A stretch of DNA of 64,000 nucleotides, taken from Alviniconcha marisindica. Lineage: Eukaryota; Mollusca; Gastropoda; Provannidae. Below, in pieces: positions 1 through 11,612 of this stretch (positions are counted from its first letter, which is position 1; each line of letters opens with the position of its first letter). The notes beneath the pieces were generated by a model that worked only from the letters and a program-made list of their open reading frames with translations, did no database searches and was not told the origin of the DNA. The position numbers were made by a program, and so were the translations under genes. The stretch covers positions 1,083,501 through 1,147,500 of the forward strand of contig JABMCL010000813.1 of the NCBI GenBank assembly GCA_018857735.1, read 5' to 3'.

Positions 1-232
1 ATGCAACGGTGCAAGGCTCTGAAATACTTGTGCAGAATACGATACCCATCACGTGATTGAAGGAAGTGAGATGCTGGTTGCTTGATCTCAGGGAAAGGTC
101 CCCCTCGTTGTTTGATTTAGCTGTGCATGTGGGGATAACATCTGTGAACCTGTGTAGTGTAGTAAGTTCAAGTCGCCCTGAACCAATGAGGGGCCTTCAG
201 CACCACCAGGAGTAAACTTTTGCTCTTTTCAG

Positions 233-306
233 GCATTGCTGTTTTACCATCTGCAGTGGGTGTTTACCAGTTGGAATGGGTGGCAAACACAAGACTGGCA
301 GATTAA
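233..306 (+). CDS. Possible terminal coding exon of an unidentified upstream gene
   Basis: A polypyrimidine tract and CTCTTTTCAG acceptor end at 232. In one frame the next 74 bases read about 24 residues, including VGVYQLEWVANTRLAD, then TAA at 304-306. A 700-bp AT-rich region with a good polyadenylation signal at 989 follows, as expected for a 3' UTR. I do not recognise the protein, and a stretch this short could be open by chance. The rest of the gene would lie left of the window. Confidence 0.28.
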
Positions 307-400
307 GCAGTCAATGTCACTGTATGTTTGTATGCATACACAAAGAAGCTGAACATAGAAGAGCTGGATCGGATGTTACATACTGTATGTCAGTTGCATG

Positions 401-890
401 AGTTTTAACTTATTGATTCTAGAAAGTAATGAATGAATGCATGTCAAAATGAAAAGTTTTAGCTGCAAGTTAATGAGTGAATGAATGTCAAGGTTTATGG
501 TTTTAACTTATTGATTCTAGAAAGTAATGAATGAATGCATGTCAAAATGAAAAGTTTCAGCTGCAATGTGAAGGTTTATGGTTTTAACTTATTGATTCTA
601 GAAAGTAATGAATGAATGCATGTCAAAATGAAAAGTTTTAGCTGCAATGTGAAGGTTTATGGTTTTAACTTATTGATTCTAGAAAGTAAGGAATGAATGC
701 ACGTCAAAATGAAGCTTTAGCTGCAAGTTAACGAGTGAATGAATGTCAAGGGTTATGTTTTAACTTAGTGATTCTAGAAAGTAATGAATGAATGAAAAAT
801 TTAAAATGTTTTAGCTGCAAACTAATGAGTGAATATATGTCAAAATTAGCATTTGTGGTAGTTTTAACATAATGATTCTGGAAGTTGATA
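401..890. repeat. Degenerate 81/98-bp tandem repeat
   Basis: About five to six units share the core TTGATTCTAGAAAGTAATGA, with starts near 413, 511, 592, 673 and 768. Two unit lengths occur (about 81 and 95-98 bp), differing by a short GTTAATGAGTGAATGAATG-type insertion. The array would lie within the 3' UTR if the exon at 233-306 is real. Otherwise 307-980 is AT-rich with nothing else recognisable. Confidence 0.85.
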
Positions 891-988
891 TGAACATGTT
901 TGTGGTAGTTGTGTGGGAGGGTGCTGAAAACCTGCATGAAGATTTTATTGAACTATTTTATGTCAAAGAATTTTACAATCTTGCTCAA

Positions 989-994
989 ATAAAG
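989..994 (+). terminator. Candidate polyadenylation signal AATAAA
   Basis: A canonical AATAAA is followed about 25 bases later by a T/GT-rich element (TTTGTGTGTATG near 1017), the usual layout of an animal poly(A) site. It would end a plus-strand transcript convergent with RPS26. I see nothing supportable between 1020 and 2180. Confidence 0.45.
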
Positions 995-2179
995 TGCATC
1001 AATATGAACATTTCCTTTTGTGTGTATGCTTTTTAATTTGAATCAGAAATGCTTCTGTCTGAACAAATTTGTAAAAGGGTCTAATCCTGTACTTCTACAA
1101 ACGGGTTTTGTGCAATGTCCTGCTGATTTTATTTTGAACTTAAATGTGCACATTTATCAGAAGTGGATGTACTGAACAGTGAAGGGTCATGTCATAGCTG
1201 GCCCAACAGCTACCTGTGCCCTCTGAGCTTCTCCCTTAGGTATTGCGAGCAGGCACCTTTTTCTGAACTTGGGCCATGGTCCAAAAGGGGTTAGCCAAAA
1301 CACTTGACAGCATAGTGTACATCCACTCTGTTCAGAAATGTTAATATAATGAAGGCGTACTGATTTTTCATTGTTGCCATGGTTTGGAAGATAAACGTGA
1401 TTAAGGGGGCCATTTGCTGTTCATACACCTGTGCCCAGAGGTCACCAAGACAAGATATTGGGTGTCTAAAAGTCACACCATATCAAAAAAATGTTCTCCT
1501 CCAGAGGTGGAAAATCAACCATCTACCAAAAAACTGACTGGAGCCTTTCACTTTATTTCAAAATGCTTCGTCCCAAAATACTGCATGCTTAGTCTTGGGA
1601 GAGAAATGGCACTATTGGATGCAGAACCACACAGCTGAGATTACAATTCATTTTGTCCATGGATTTAGGCCTGTCCAGACAAATGGTGGTGGCCCCTGGA
1701 ACACCAGTGATCATTTGCTACAACAGCACCAGTAAACTTTGTCAAAAACTGAATTCAACACATGTACATGCCTGCACTTTGGACAAGTAGCTTCCGTGTT
1801 AAGGGCCTTCAAAATGGGACCATTTAGTTCAAAACATTGCAAATGATACAGGAGATGTGTGTGAATGAAAACTGCTTTTAGAGTTGAATCAGACGGTGCA
1901 GCTCAAAACACTGCAAATGATACAGGTGTGTGAATGAAAAAAATTCAAGTTGAACCAGGTGATGCAGCATACAAGATTTGACCCGTTGCTTACTGTAACA
2001 CAAGTATTTAGATTTGACAGGTGACTGCAACACAATCATACAAATCTCCACATGCACACTTCAACCAACATGTATCATGCAGCTCTCCACACGCATGCTC
2101 TGCAACAGACACAAAAAGACCAGTTGACACTTGTACACGTTTTACTTCATGTCCTCTTATTAATTCATGCCCTCAAGTC

Positions 2180-5100
2180 TTAGCGAGGTCCACCGCCACC
2201 TTGTCCCCCCTGTCCGCCAGCTCTGGGTCCACCTCCCTCCTGCTGAAAGACGAAAGCAAACAAAAGGTCATTACAACGCATGGTGAAGTGGGATGTGAAG
2301 TCATCAAGAACCAACAGTCCTACAGATCAAATCAGAGAGACAGAACAGAAGATACTCATGAAATACATGCTCTCTTGTGAAACTTTATCAATATTTCTAA
2401 ACAGACTTGAACAGACTTGGCTCAAAGTGCTTTACCAACAAATATGTGTGTACACAATGCAGCGCACAACAAACCCTTCAAAAATATAAATATAACCCCT
2501 CCAGACTGGAGATTATTTGCTCACAATGTTAGGAAACTATCAAAAGCACCTTAAAATTTAAAAAAAAATCACCTGTTTAAAAAAGGACAAGCAGGGAGCA
2601 GCATACAGCTGAAGGCTCACAAGCCTGATAATAAAAGGCTTGTTTGCAGATTTCAGGTGGACCTGGGGAACTTTTTGTGTGTGTGTGTTGATCTGGGGAA
2701 CCTTTTTTCCCCCCATTGCTTCACAGAGTTGGGAGAGAAAGAAGCCTAACAGCATAAGTGGCAATGTTCATAAAGCCCCTGGTCTGCACAAATCTGTTTG
2801 AAATTAATGCTTATTTGATGATAAAAAAAAGGAAAATGTCGCTTTAAAAATTAAATATCTATGCTTAAAGTTGCACACTGCATATTGTTTGCCCCCTCTA
2901 TCTTACTGACCCCAACTGTCAAGTGATAACTGAGTTAATCTGGTCTGATAGATGAAAGAAATACTCCAGTGCTGGCTTGAGGTTTCTCAATTCCCATTAC
3001 TAAATGACATTTGGATCCATGTCTAGTGTCATGACTACTGCAGCTAATTACTAATTAGCCTCATAATGACAACAGTACACCAAATCAAACTCTTCTTCAC
3101 TTATGGATACATACTCTCATTGGCCGGAAGCGGATGGGAGGAGTGCGGTCCTTTCTGGCTTCACGAGAACGGTTACGCACGACCTTGGAGTGGATTGCAC
3201 AGCTCACGCAGTACAGCAGCTTGGCATACAGCTTGGGGAGAGCATAGACTGAAAATCACAAGAGAAACCCCAGTGCAATACGTAACAGTAATGACCACAG
3301 ACATTTCCTCTTACAGAGCAATTTACAAGGATAATTACTGCAAATATGCATGCAACTGGTTCCAGATATGTATTACCCATCAACCACAAAGGCTCAAAAC
3401 ACAATTCTTTATTTAAACAAGTAAAAAATCTGACTCACTGTCTGTGGCAAGTCATGTAATAAGCACAGAGAACTGGGTAGAAAATGAAGCTGAATGAATC
3501 AGTAACACAAAATCAGGATGGTGGAATTCCTTGTAGTTGGGGAAGAATGCGGTACTGTATTCTGACCTACTCCCAGAGTAACAGAGGGAATCCAAGCCCA
3601 GACAACCTTGATTTTTTCCCCACAGAGTACATAAGTTTGTGGGAACCCTGAACTGAATCCTCCTAACATCTTAATGTTGCACAATGCAGCTAGAAACAAG
3701 GTCAGCTTAAGTTCTTTTTTCAATTAGTTATGTGGGTCATAAAGTCTGTCCCTTCAACAACTGACCTTTGACCCAGCACTCACTTCGTAACACTTCCTAG
3801 CAATAGAGCTATAATTGCCATTATGAAGTGCTTGGGGCTCATCTCCAGATGTGCGCTCAAGTATTCATATAATAACATGCTTCCAGCAAGTGGGTGTTTC
3901 CACCTTTGGAGGCACTGGTTAGCAAGTATTTCAGCCTAATTCCATCCACAGGTTTTACTACCTTTCTACCCTAGCTGTTGCCAACAAAACTTGGACCTGT
4001 GTTATGTTGGGCAGCTTTGAGTCAAGATGTATGCTCATAAAGTTGCACTTTTCCCCCCTTCATACATTCACTTGTCAGTTTGAACAACTGATATCCCACA
4101 CAACTAATGGAAGACAAGATTATTTGGACAGATTTCACTTCTAAGCACCCTTTGAAATGATCACTTTTACAGTTTTAGTAATTTTAAAATTACAGGCATT
4201 TGAAACCAGATTTTACTATGGCTAGCACCTACATGAAATCTTTTCTCATAGGACTCCATTAGGAGGGTGTCCATCAGACTGAAACTAATTTTAAGTTATT
4301 TAACCCAAATGGAATACTTATACTGTTATAGATGCACAACATTACGAGTCAGGCATTTACAACAAATTGCAAGTTCTTCTTCCTTGTAGTGTCTAACTTC
4401 ATAATTTTAAAGACTTCAACACGTTTTAGTGCTTGCTGGGTCATTTTGGAGTTTCCATAATCCATCAAACTATGACATGAACCACAGGATCTTTAATGTG
4501 TGTAATGATTTTAACTGCATAAAAATGTTTATAAACAACTGAATGTGGAATGATACCAACCTTCATATACACTGGCATCAGATATGTCTCTCACAGCAGC
4601 TGCCTCAACGATGTTTCTGATGACAAACTTCTTGATAGCTTTGTCCTTGGGGACACAGCGGGCACAGTTGGTGCAGCGCACATACTTGGTGTGGCCACGG
4701 CCCTTCTTGGAGCGTCCGTTGTTTCTTCGTTTCTGAGTCTAAATTAAAGAAAGGAAACAAATCAAACAAGCTTCTCACTGTCTCAAATAACTTGATCAAT
4801 CTGACACAAACTCCAGCTTGCATAAAACTTGAATGAGTCAAAGTTAGGCCTAACCTATCTGTCAACCTCCATTGTCATAGTTCTAGCAATATTTGCACAC
4901 AGAGAGAGGAGGGAGGGAGGGAGGCAATGTCTAAATAAAACTTATGGTTGATGAAAACAAGAAACGTAATCATTGGTCAGCTGACACACTCAGACTGACC
5001 GTATGATTTGCTAGTACCTTCTTTTTTCTTCTTCCAAACTGTCTTGTGAATAGATGTGGACATGTAACTGCAAAGCTAAATATGCAGTTTTAACAATATA

Positions 5101-6740
5101 TCTGACCAAGATACACTGACAATTTAGCATTGCGTTTCAGTGTTTCACTACTATTTTATGGCATCAATTATGGAATCAGTCACACAACTGTGTCAGTTAC
5201 AAACTTCTCCATTATATTTATAGTTTATAGGTACTTGGTAGTGCTTGAAGAATGTTGGCATGATAGTGATGCGTAAGTGAAATGTAAATGTTCAACTGCA
5301 ACTTTCAATGGGTTAACTTGAAAATTATGACTGCGAGGTGCTTTGCTGTTATGTGTCAAGTTCATGGGGAGTGAAGGGCTGGGTAAGCAGGTAGGAGAGC
5401 GAGGAGGGGGGTGAGCCAGGACTTGAAACAGCCCAGATGGTGGCTGCCACAAGCTGCAGAGGCAGTCTCTTCCAGACCACAATGATTTTTTGGAGGACCC
5501 CCCTCCCCCCCCAATTTACTGTTTTCTGGAAATGTCATAACTGCATTTGTTCTTCCTGGACTACTGTCTGCTGCTTGATGGTTGAGTCATACTTCAAGTC
5601 TCTGGCACGGATTGATCATTTTGATAATGATGGTTTGACCCTCTGGGATTTCAGCAACCAAGCTTGCATGCAAGGACTGACTCCCTTCACCTTGAAGTGT
5701 TAACACTGCTTTGGACAGTTTTGCTTCACACTAATGAAGAATTGCACTCTAGAGTCTAATACAGAAATAAGTGTGTGAGCCAGGTTTGGAGTGTGTAACT
5801 CCATAGCACTCAGACCAGCTTGCTTGGGTTTGCAACTGACTCTTACTGAGAAACATAGTGATGGCAATGATGAAAAAAAACCTGTTCCAATGTCACTCAG
5901 TGTAATGTGTTTATTAGTTATTATTATATATCAGTTATCACTATCAGTATCACAGTATCAGTATTGCTAGTATAGTAGTAGTAAGCAGTGTAACTATAAC
6001 TTGTATAAGCACTGCGAATGTACCAACACTAGCGAAAACCCCAGTGAGCTTCATATTCCGTATAGTGTTAAGTTCAACATTATGAAGACTCTGACACTTT
6101 TACTAGTTTTACTTTTAGTGCATGCTCATGCTGGGTGTTTGCATAATCCACCGAACTCTGACAACGTGACATAGAGATAGACTACATCATTTTTCAGTTT
6201 AACAATAACATCGGTATGTGATCTTTTTGCATGCGTACACACACGGGGGACATCAGTTTACAGACTGCACAGAATCTGACTGGAGAAATTTCCGTGAGGG
6301 CACAAAGCCTAGCAGTAGCAGTGTGACAGTTGCAGAAGCACATAACCGTCACCCATCCATTTGTTGACCACGCTCCATCGTACTGAATTCTGGTTTTCAG
6401 AAGCGAGTACTTGTTCTGCGCCGCTGACTTTCCTCAGAGCCGGGCCGAGTGCTATTCTTAACGTTTACCAACTTTATCAGTGAGCATAACTATATGTCCG
6501 GTGGGTTTTGTCCGCGCCCAGTTTTGGCAGTCTACACGAATGAACCAAATGAAATGGGACAGACACGTGGGTTCAGTGCTCCGACGATGATAATCCCCCT
6601 AGAGAGCATGTGAATCCTAAAACAGGCTGAAATGTATTAACGAACTTTTCAATCAAAAAATGTAAAAAAAGTCAACCTTGAAATACAGGAGATGTAATAA
6701 CTTTACCAAAAATTTGGAGAGAAATGAACAGACTCACCAT
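2180..6740 (-). CDS. RPS26: 40S ribosomal protein S26 (eS26), complete, four coding exons
   Basis: Coding exons (minus strand) are 6738-6740 (the ATG only), 4561-4738, 3115-3248 and 2180-2242, giving 125 residues. Every junction has GT-AG: ATG|GTGAGT, GAAG|GTTGGT, AGA|GTATGT, with acceptors TTTAG, TTTTCAG and TTTCAG. The product starts [17 protein letters not shown] and keeps the zinc-binding cysteines C23/C26 (CTNC) and C74/C77 (CVSC). It also carries the family block from [13 protein letters not shown] through [12 protein letters not shown]. eS26 sits at the mRNA exit channel of the small ribosomal subunit. An intron directly after the ATG is also known in human RPS26. The C-terminus is Gly/Gln-rich ([12 protein letters not shown]) rather than proline-rich as in vertebrates, so the protein is about 10 residues longer than the human 115. 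The fourth exon is assigned from splice sites and phase, with less conservation. The introns hold old SINE fragments; I found no convincing snoRNA. Confidence 0.97.
4408..4520 (+). repeat. SINE fragment in RPS26 intron 1 boundary region (family R5)
   Basis: This stretch (AGACTTCAACACG, TGCTGGGTC, CATAATCCATCAAACT, ACAGGATCTTTAATGTG) matches 6078-6250 and 54345-54490. It lies in the second intron of RPS26 in antisense orientation. The block ending in ACAGGATCTTTAACGTGCG is, from memory, the body of a widespread mollusc tRNA-SINE. Only the body is present here, without a tRNA-like head. Confidence 0.5.
6078..6250 (+). repeat. SINE fragment in RPS26 intron 1 (family R5)
   Basis: This is a diverged copy of the family at 4408-4520 and 54345-54490: AGACTCTGACACTTTTAC, CATGCTGGGTG, CATAATCCACCGAACTCTGA, then GCATGCGTACACACACGGGG. 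It lacks the tRNA-like promoter region. The rest of this intron (4739-6737) is AT-rich with nothing else recognisable. Confidence 0.45.
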
Positions 6741-6758
6741 GACGGCTCAGCTTCCGAC

Positions 6759-6770
6759 AGAAAAAGGAAG
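6759..6770 (-). promoter_or_regulatory. 5' TOP tract / likely transcription start of RPS26
   Basis: On the minus strand a 12-base pyrimidine run starting with C (CTTCCTTTTTCT) lies 18-29 nt upstream of the RPS26 start codon. Animal ribosomal protein mRNAs start with such a terminal oligopyrimidine tract, which places them under mTOR/LARP1 translational control. The C at 6770 would be the first base and the 5' UTR about 30 nt. No TATA box is evident, as is usual for this class. Confidence 0.6.
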
Positions 6771-6959
6771 TACAGGCCTAGGGTAAGGTACGATGGGAAA
6801 TTTTAGTACGTTATCGCACGTACAATGACAAGATCTGTATTTTTAGTTCTCAACCATCCTTTTTTCCATATTGGTATATGAATAAATATTTGCCACAAAA
6901 ATATGTCAAAAACTTACTTTTCACAAAAAAGAAAACCTGTGACCCGATGTGGACTTAGT

Positions 6960-7070
6960 GCAAACGTCAGTTGCTTCCCTTTAGTGGATCCACGGCAGCT
7001 CATAGGTTAGGAATGCCTCGTCTTTGAACGTATCAGAATCACCCACCCCCAAGAAGGGGGGGGAGGGGGG
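6960..7070. repeat. Short dispersed repeat plus G-rich tract
   Basis: The segment around 6971-7007 (GCTTCCCTTTAGTGGAT, CACGGCAGCTC) recurs near 25775-25815 as CTCCCTTTATGTGGATTCAC followed by GGCAGCTC, so it is a dispersed repeat. A G-rich low-complexity run follows at 7055-7075. Otherwise 6771-7569 holds nothing I recognise beyond a short CA run near 7375-7398. Confidence 0.4.
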
Positions 7071-7366
7071 GGGGACGTACAATTTTGCCAAATAATTTAA
7101 CTCAAAATAACCCATAATTTATTGGTTAGTGGAAGACTAGCGTCTTTTTATACATGCTATTTCAGTGTGTGTGTGGATTTGAGGAGCGCTATTATGATGT
7201 CTGCATCATCAACAATTCCTTCCCGTTTGAGGAACTGTCGGAGGGGGATAATGTTCGTCTTGGACTGCATGGCCAGGCTTGGTACTCCCAACAAGGGCTG
7301 TGAAATCATACACATGCACGCGAGCATGCACATGCCACATACACACAGTACGCACAAACATACATG

Positions 7367-7397
<31 letters not shown>

Positions 7398-7569
7398 GCA
7401 GAGAAAGACACTGACAGGAGTCATGTCAAACTCTTTATTGAAAGTTCACATCTTTTGAACATTGATCAAAGAACTGGTGTAATTTTTTTTCTTTGCTGCA
7501 AACTGACAGATGATCAAACAATGTGCAAAAGTATTCATTTTACTCTGAATGTTCAATAGTAGTCTGTGA

Positions 7570-7975
7570 GCGGGGACAGCTCAGTGGTTAGAGCGCCGGA
7601 CTCGCGATCGAAAGGTCGCGGGTTCGAATCCCTGCAGGAGCGGCAGGAGAATTTTCTTCTCCAGGGTCAACTTTCTGTGCTGACTCTTATTTTGGTATCC
7701 GTTCCACCCCCGTGGCAGGTTACAGGTAAACACGCATACACCTTACGTATGTGGCTTTGTGGTGCATGGTTGTATGGCGTACACAGAACGCGCTGAGATG
7801 GCAGCAGTTTCATGTGGCACCAGCCATGCCAGCGCTGTAAGTACACCACTTCGGTGGATATTCAAAAATGCGCTATGAAAAGCTATTCACTCATGTAGAA
7901 TCACATGCGAGCGCAGTGAGTCTGCTCGAAAGTGGAGAATAGCGCTACATAAAAGCGATTAATAATAATAATAAA
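7570..7975 (+). mobile_element. tRNA-derived SINE, apparently full length
   Basis: The head has a tRNA-like internal promoter: an A-box-like segment CAGCTCAGTGGTTAGAGCG at 7577-7595 and a B box GGTTCGAATCC at 7621. A body of about 330 bp follows, and it ends at an AAT microsatellite tail (7961-7973), the usual gastropod SINE terminus. A 5'-truncated copy of the same body lies at 50601-50842, including TGTATGG(C/T)GTACACAGAAC and GTGAGTCTGCTCGA. It is not a functional tRNA gene: the acceptor stem is absent and the sequence runs straight into the SINE body. Confidence 0.85.
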
Positions 7976-8157
7976 TGCGAGCAATTTGTGTCAGGCTGAA
8001 CTGAGTACTGATCTGAGATAACATCAGCCAGAGATAACATCAGTTAAGAATTACAACAACTTGAACAAAACACCCAAGTCTGAGTGCGTCTCTCCAATGC
8101 CGGAACAAAAAACAACAACCAACAAAAAATAGCAACAACAAAAAATATAAAAAGAAG

Positions 8158-8303
8158 GGGGGTGGGGGGTGGGGGGGGGGGGAACTGTTCAATAATCTTG
8201 CTCAGTCACTTAGCATAATTATATTTAACATTTACACTGAAGTTGATATATATACAAAAACTTCGTGAGAAATAGTTTCATTTTGCACTCTGCCATAAAT
8301 TTG

Positions 8304-8373
<70 letters not shown>
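8158..8373. repeat. Poly-G tract and (TA)n microsatellite
   Basis: A nearly pure G run occupies 8158-8182 and a perfect TA run of about 65 bp occupies 8309-8373. Around them (7976-8900) is AT-rich non-coding sequence with a short CA run at 8615-8642. Confidence 0.9.
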
Positions 8374-8378
<5 letters not shown>

Positions 8379-8904
8379 TTATAAAATTAACATACACTGT
8401 ATGGGTTCATTTGTTACTATTTTATTCTGGCAGAAGAGGCACTGCAGACAGTCCAGATCATTACTGGGCTAAATCTAATGGTTACAATAATAATAATAAT
8501 GATACCAATGGGTACTTAGAGCACCGAACCTGAACAGACCACTCAACTACCGTCCACCGCGTAAGCACTTACACATTCTTTAAACTTACATATTTTGACA
8601 AAGATTTAATGCACAGACACACACACACACACACACATACACATGTATCTCAGGGCAATAGGACTGAAGAAAAGTTCTGCGAAAAGAGAAAGGTTTTCAA
8701 GGATGATTTGAAAGAACTGTCCGACAGGTAGCATGACGGACAGAAACATGAAGTTGATTCCAAGTAGATGGAACCTAGTGCTAATAAGAGAAAGAGCACT
8801 GACCACTGGACATTGTGCAGCCTCCAATGTAGCCTAAAGTTTTGTAACACATCTGTATACAAACAAATGAGCAAAAATTAGCAATCAAAAAGTGTCACAT
8901 GAAC

Positions 8905-9180
8905 ATACAGTAAAGACCTGAATCACCCATGGTAACTCACCTGGTGTGCAAGTAAATACAAGGTACATGAACTCCACCAAAGGTACATCCTCCAATTCTC
9001 TTTGATGAAGTACCTTCGGTGGAGTTTATGTATTTTGTATTTACATTTAACCAAGTAATACTGCTGTAAACCAAGTAATCTGAGATAAAATGAAGCCTAA
9101 AGCCCTTGTGTGGAATCAACAAAGAGAGTTAACTAGCGCTCAAAAGACCTGAACTGCCTATGGTAACTATCATCTGTAAG
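8905..9180. mobile_element. MITE-like foldback element
   Basis: Inverted blocks at 8949-8983 (AAGTAAATACAAGGTACATG) and 9008-9045 (GGTGGAGTTTATGTATTTTG) can pair around a short loop. Outer sequence at both ends repeats the words AAGACCTGAA and TATGGTAACT. A related element lies at 28115-28387. There is no ORF, so it would be non-autonomous. Confidence 0.5.
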
Positions 9181-9235
9181 TAACTTGGTGTTTTATGCCC
9201 AGTCAACTATTACGGTTATATCAGGGCATCTCTCA
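9176..9235 (+). repeat. Dispersed 55-bp repeat (family R4)
   Basis: The core is AACTTGGTGTTTTATGCCCA followed by GTCAACTATTACGGTTATAT. Other copies lie at 28449-28508 (+), 60828-60886 (+) and about 40543-40597 (-). It contains no obvious promoter or coding sequence. I cannot say which element it comes from. Confidence 0.65.
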
Positions 9236-9502
9236 CCCGACATGCTAACAAAGTAAATATCAGTCTTATATAAATGGGAAGCAGATCTATGTCCAATGCC
9301 ACCCTCACCTGACTCACAATGGCATAATAACAAGTGCTAACTGCACTGGGGTGGGACTTCTGCCTTTCCTGAAAGGTTTATTACAACCAAGAACCAGCTG
9401 TGACCCACAAAGACATCACATGAACACAACAATGAAGACCTGTTTCATTAGGCAAGCTCTCCAGGCTTTGTTCCGTTTTTGATTATGACTTGCAGAGTCC
9501 CC

Positions 9503-9619
9503 TCTCAGTGCATTGGTTTGTGGTACACGTGCATTTTAAATTGCCTGTTTGATCAAACATTTTCACATAGATAAAAAGTATAATCACTACACTCTCAGTG
9601 CATTGGTTTGTGGTACATG
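9503..9619 (+). repeat. 90-bp host tandem duplication, second copy split by the retrotransposon
   Basis: Unit one (9503-9592) starts TCTCAGTGCATTGGTTTGTG and ends AAAGTATAATCACTACAC. Unit two begins at 9593, is interrupted at 9619 by the LTR element, and resumes at 19533 with TGTATTTCAAATTGCCTG through about 19593. Unit one is therefore an intact stand-in for the pre-insertion site. Confidence 0.85.
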
Positions 9620-10274
9620 TGTAACACTACCACGCACCCGACATACAAAACAAATGCAGTCTTTCTAACAAAACTGAATCCAACACATGATAGTCTAGCT
9701 TTCCTTTTTTCTTTTCTTTCCACCAACTTAATTCAAGTACAATATCAAAACAACAGCAAAGAAAACCCCAAGTTCCTGCAGAGTCTGTAACTAGCCTAAT
9801 CCATCCCTAAAGCTGAGCCGTAGCTCTTCTGAACTTATTTCATTCCATCTTTTATACTCTCTTGCCGTTTTTTCGGGATTATTTTCCCGTCACGATTTTA
9901 GGGTAACTTCCTCCGATACGAGGATGACCCATCAATCGTGTGGCCTTGTAGGGACGCTGATGGCAATAATGAGTGCACCGGCCATACTTGTCACTCACAA
10001 CATCACGTTTTGTGGTACTTCTTCCATCAACCTACGACAGCCGTCTTATTAGAATTCACATATAAATTCAATATAATAGACAAAGCATGTTTCACAAGGT
10101 CAAGGGGGGGAAAGTTTATTGGCACCGTCAAGGCCAAGGAGGGAGTTCATTTGTCCCAGCCCATTAGCTCCCTTGGGGAAGCACTTGTAAATTCAGTGCA
10201 CGTAGCGAGTGCAGCCATCAACCGAATAGCCCGCAAGGCTCACATCGCTACATCGCACAACACCATTGTATTAC
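9620..10274 (-). repeat. 3' LTR of the gypsy element
   Basis: This 655-bp copy matches 18869-19528 along its whole length with scattered differences, such as CACGCACCCGACATAC versus CATGCACCCGACACAC. It begins TGTAACACTAC and ends TTACA on the plus strand. The TATAAAAG box seen in the other LTR is conserved here near 9850. Confidence 0.95.
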
Positions 10275-10284
10275 ACCCCTCCCA
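10275..10284 (-). promoter_or_regulatory. Polypurine tract (plus-strand DNA primer site)
   Basis: Read on the element's sense strand, GTGGGAGGGG directly abuts the 5' TG of the 3' LTR. That is where retroelements place the RNase H-resistant polypurine primer. Confidence 0.8.
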
Positions 10285-10489
10285 CAGCACATGAGAATTT
10301 TACCCCAACAAAATTCTCAAAAATCATTCCCAAAACCAAAAATTAATATATGGATCGGTTACACCTTGTTGAGTACATATAAAATGATTACATCCCATAG
10401 AATACACCCTCAACCGTAGGCCACCAATGAACCCAATTAAATGTCTTTTAAATTTTTAAGTGCTTTCGGACAACACTTGGAACAGATCT

Positions 10490-10880
10490 CTGGCATCGTC
10501 TGATACAGACGTATATGTCTCCAGAGCAATCAAATACAGATCTATCATAGACACACCTTGCAAATCACAACCGTCGTACATGTACGTCCTAGAGCAATCA
10601 AATGCAGATGTCTCATAGACACACCTTGCAAAACTCAACCGATGTACGTGTACGCCCTAAAGCAATCAAATGCAGATGTCTCATAGACACACCTTGCAAA
10701 ACACAACTGACGTATGTGTACGCCCTAGAGCAATCAAATGCAGATGTCTCATAGAAACATCCCGTAAAATATGATTGATTTATACATCTCTGGCATCATC
10801 TAATACAGGTGTACATTTCTCCAGAGCAATCAAATACAGATGTATCACAGGTACACCTTGCAAATACAACCGACGTATAG
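10490..10880 (-). repeat. 68-bp tandem repeat inside the retroelement 3' region
   Basis: About five units carry the core AGAGCAATCAAATGCAGATG; the core AGCAAT occurs at 10524, 10593, 10661, 10729 and 10824. Periods are 68-69 bp, with the last interval degenerate (95 bp). The array lies between env and the 3' LTR. Confidence 0.85.
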
Positions 10881-10984
10881 GTTACACGTTTCCGGAACGA
10901 TTCAGAATCGGTGCATTTCCGGATCCATCTTCGCAAGAACAATAATAGAGTCCTGTCTCTAGAACAGATGCATCTCCGGATACA

Positions 10985-11175
10985 CCACATAAGAATGAAT
11001 AAAGAGTCATGTCTCTTGAACAGATGTATCTCTAGGATACATCACACAGGAATGAATAAAGAGTCATGTCTCTTGAACAGATGTATCTCTAGGACACATC
11101 ACACTGGAATGAATAAAGAGTCATGTCTCTTGAACAGATGTATCTTTAGGATACACCACACAGGAATGATCACTG
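10985..11175 (-). repeat. 57-bp tandem repeat inside the retroelement 3' region
   Basis: Three units plus partials have the core AATGAATAAAGAGTCATGTC at 10994, 11051 and 11108, a spacing of 57 bp. It is distinct from the 68-bp repeat next to it. Confidence 0.85.
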
Positions 11176-11179
11176 GATC

Positions 11180-11600
11180 TGGGTGTCGTCTCCCTTGTGC
11201 CGGCGGACACAAGACATCGCGCCCTGACGGTCCCAGCCACAGACGCCGCCGCAGTCCCCGGAAGGCCGTTGCCGTTGCCGCCTCGTCGTTGGAGTGCGCC
11301 AGGTTGACCAAGAGAGAAGCTGCTCATTCCCTCGGTTTTGGCATCAGCGCAGAAGCGTTGGGACCACCGCCCCCGAAGAGTCTGGCGAAGGGCAGTGACC
11401 TGGGTTCGGCCTCCAGTGGAGTGTCGACGTCCATCGGCTCCTCGTTGCGGTGCAGCAGTGGTGCGGAGGGTACCACCCCTCTCAGAGCGTCGTCAACGCC
11501 CCCGGTCGTAGTCACCGACACCATCTGCATCCCCGGGGCCTCGGCCGCAGCCCCGGAATTCCCTCTGCCACCCTGCCGTCTGGCTGACCCTCTTAGACAC
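11180..11600 (-). other. GC-rich segment between env and the tandem repeats
   Basis: Base composition rises sharply here compared with the rest of the element. On the minus strand there are two moderate open stretches (11324-11530 and 11099-11311), rich in Ala, Pro, Gly and Arg. On the plus strand an ORF of 239 codons (10911-11630) also runs through it. It could be a frameshifted cytoplasmic tail of env or captured sequence. I recognise no domain. Confidence 0.4.
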
Positions 11601-11612
11601 CTACCCTTACAT

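Noticed and set aside
2021..2380. 119-codon plus-strand ORF
   Set aside because: Antisense overlap with RPS26 exon 4; no recognisable protein.
2243..6737. Intronic snoRNAs in RPS26
   Set aside because: Ribosomal protein introns often host them, but I found no box C/D pair with a plausible terminal stem on the minus strand. A dedicated covariance search would be needed to exclude them.
7577..7640. tRNA gene
   Set aside because: A- and B-box-like motifs are present but there is no acceptor stem pairing and the sequence continues into a SINE body with an AAT tail.
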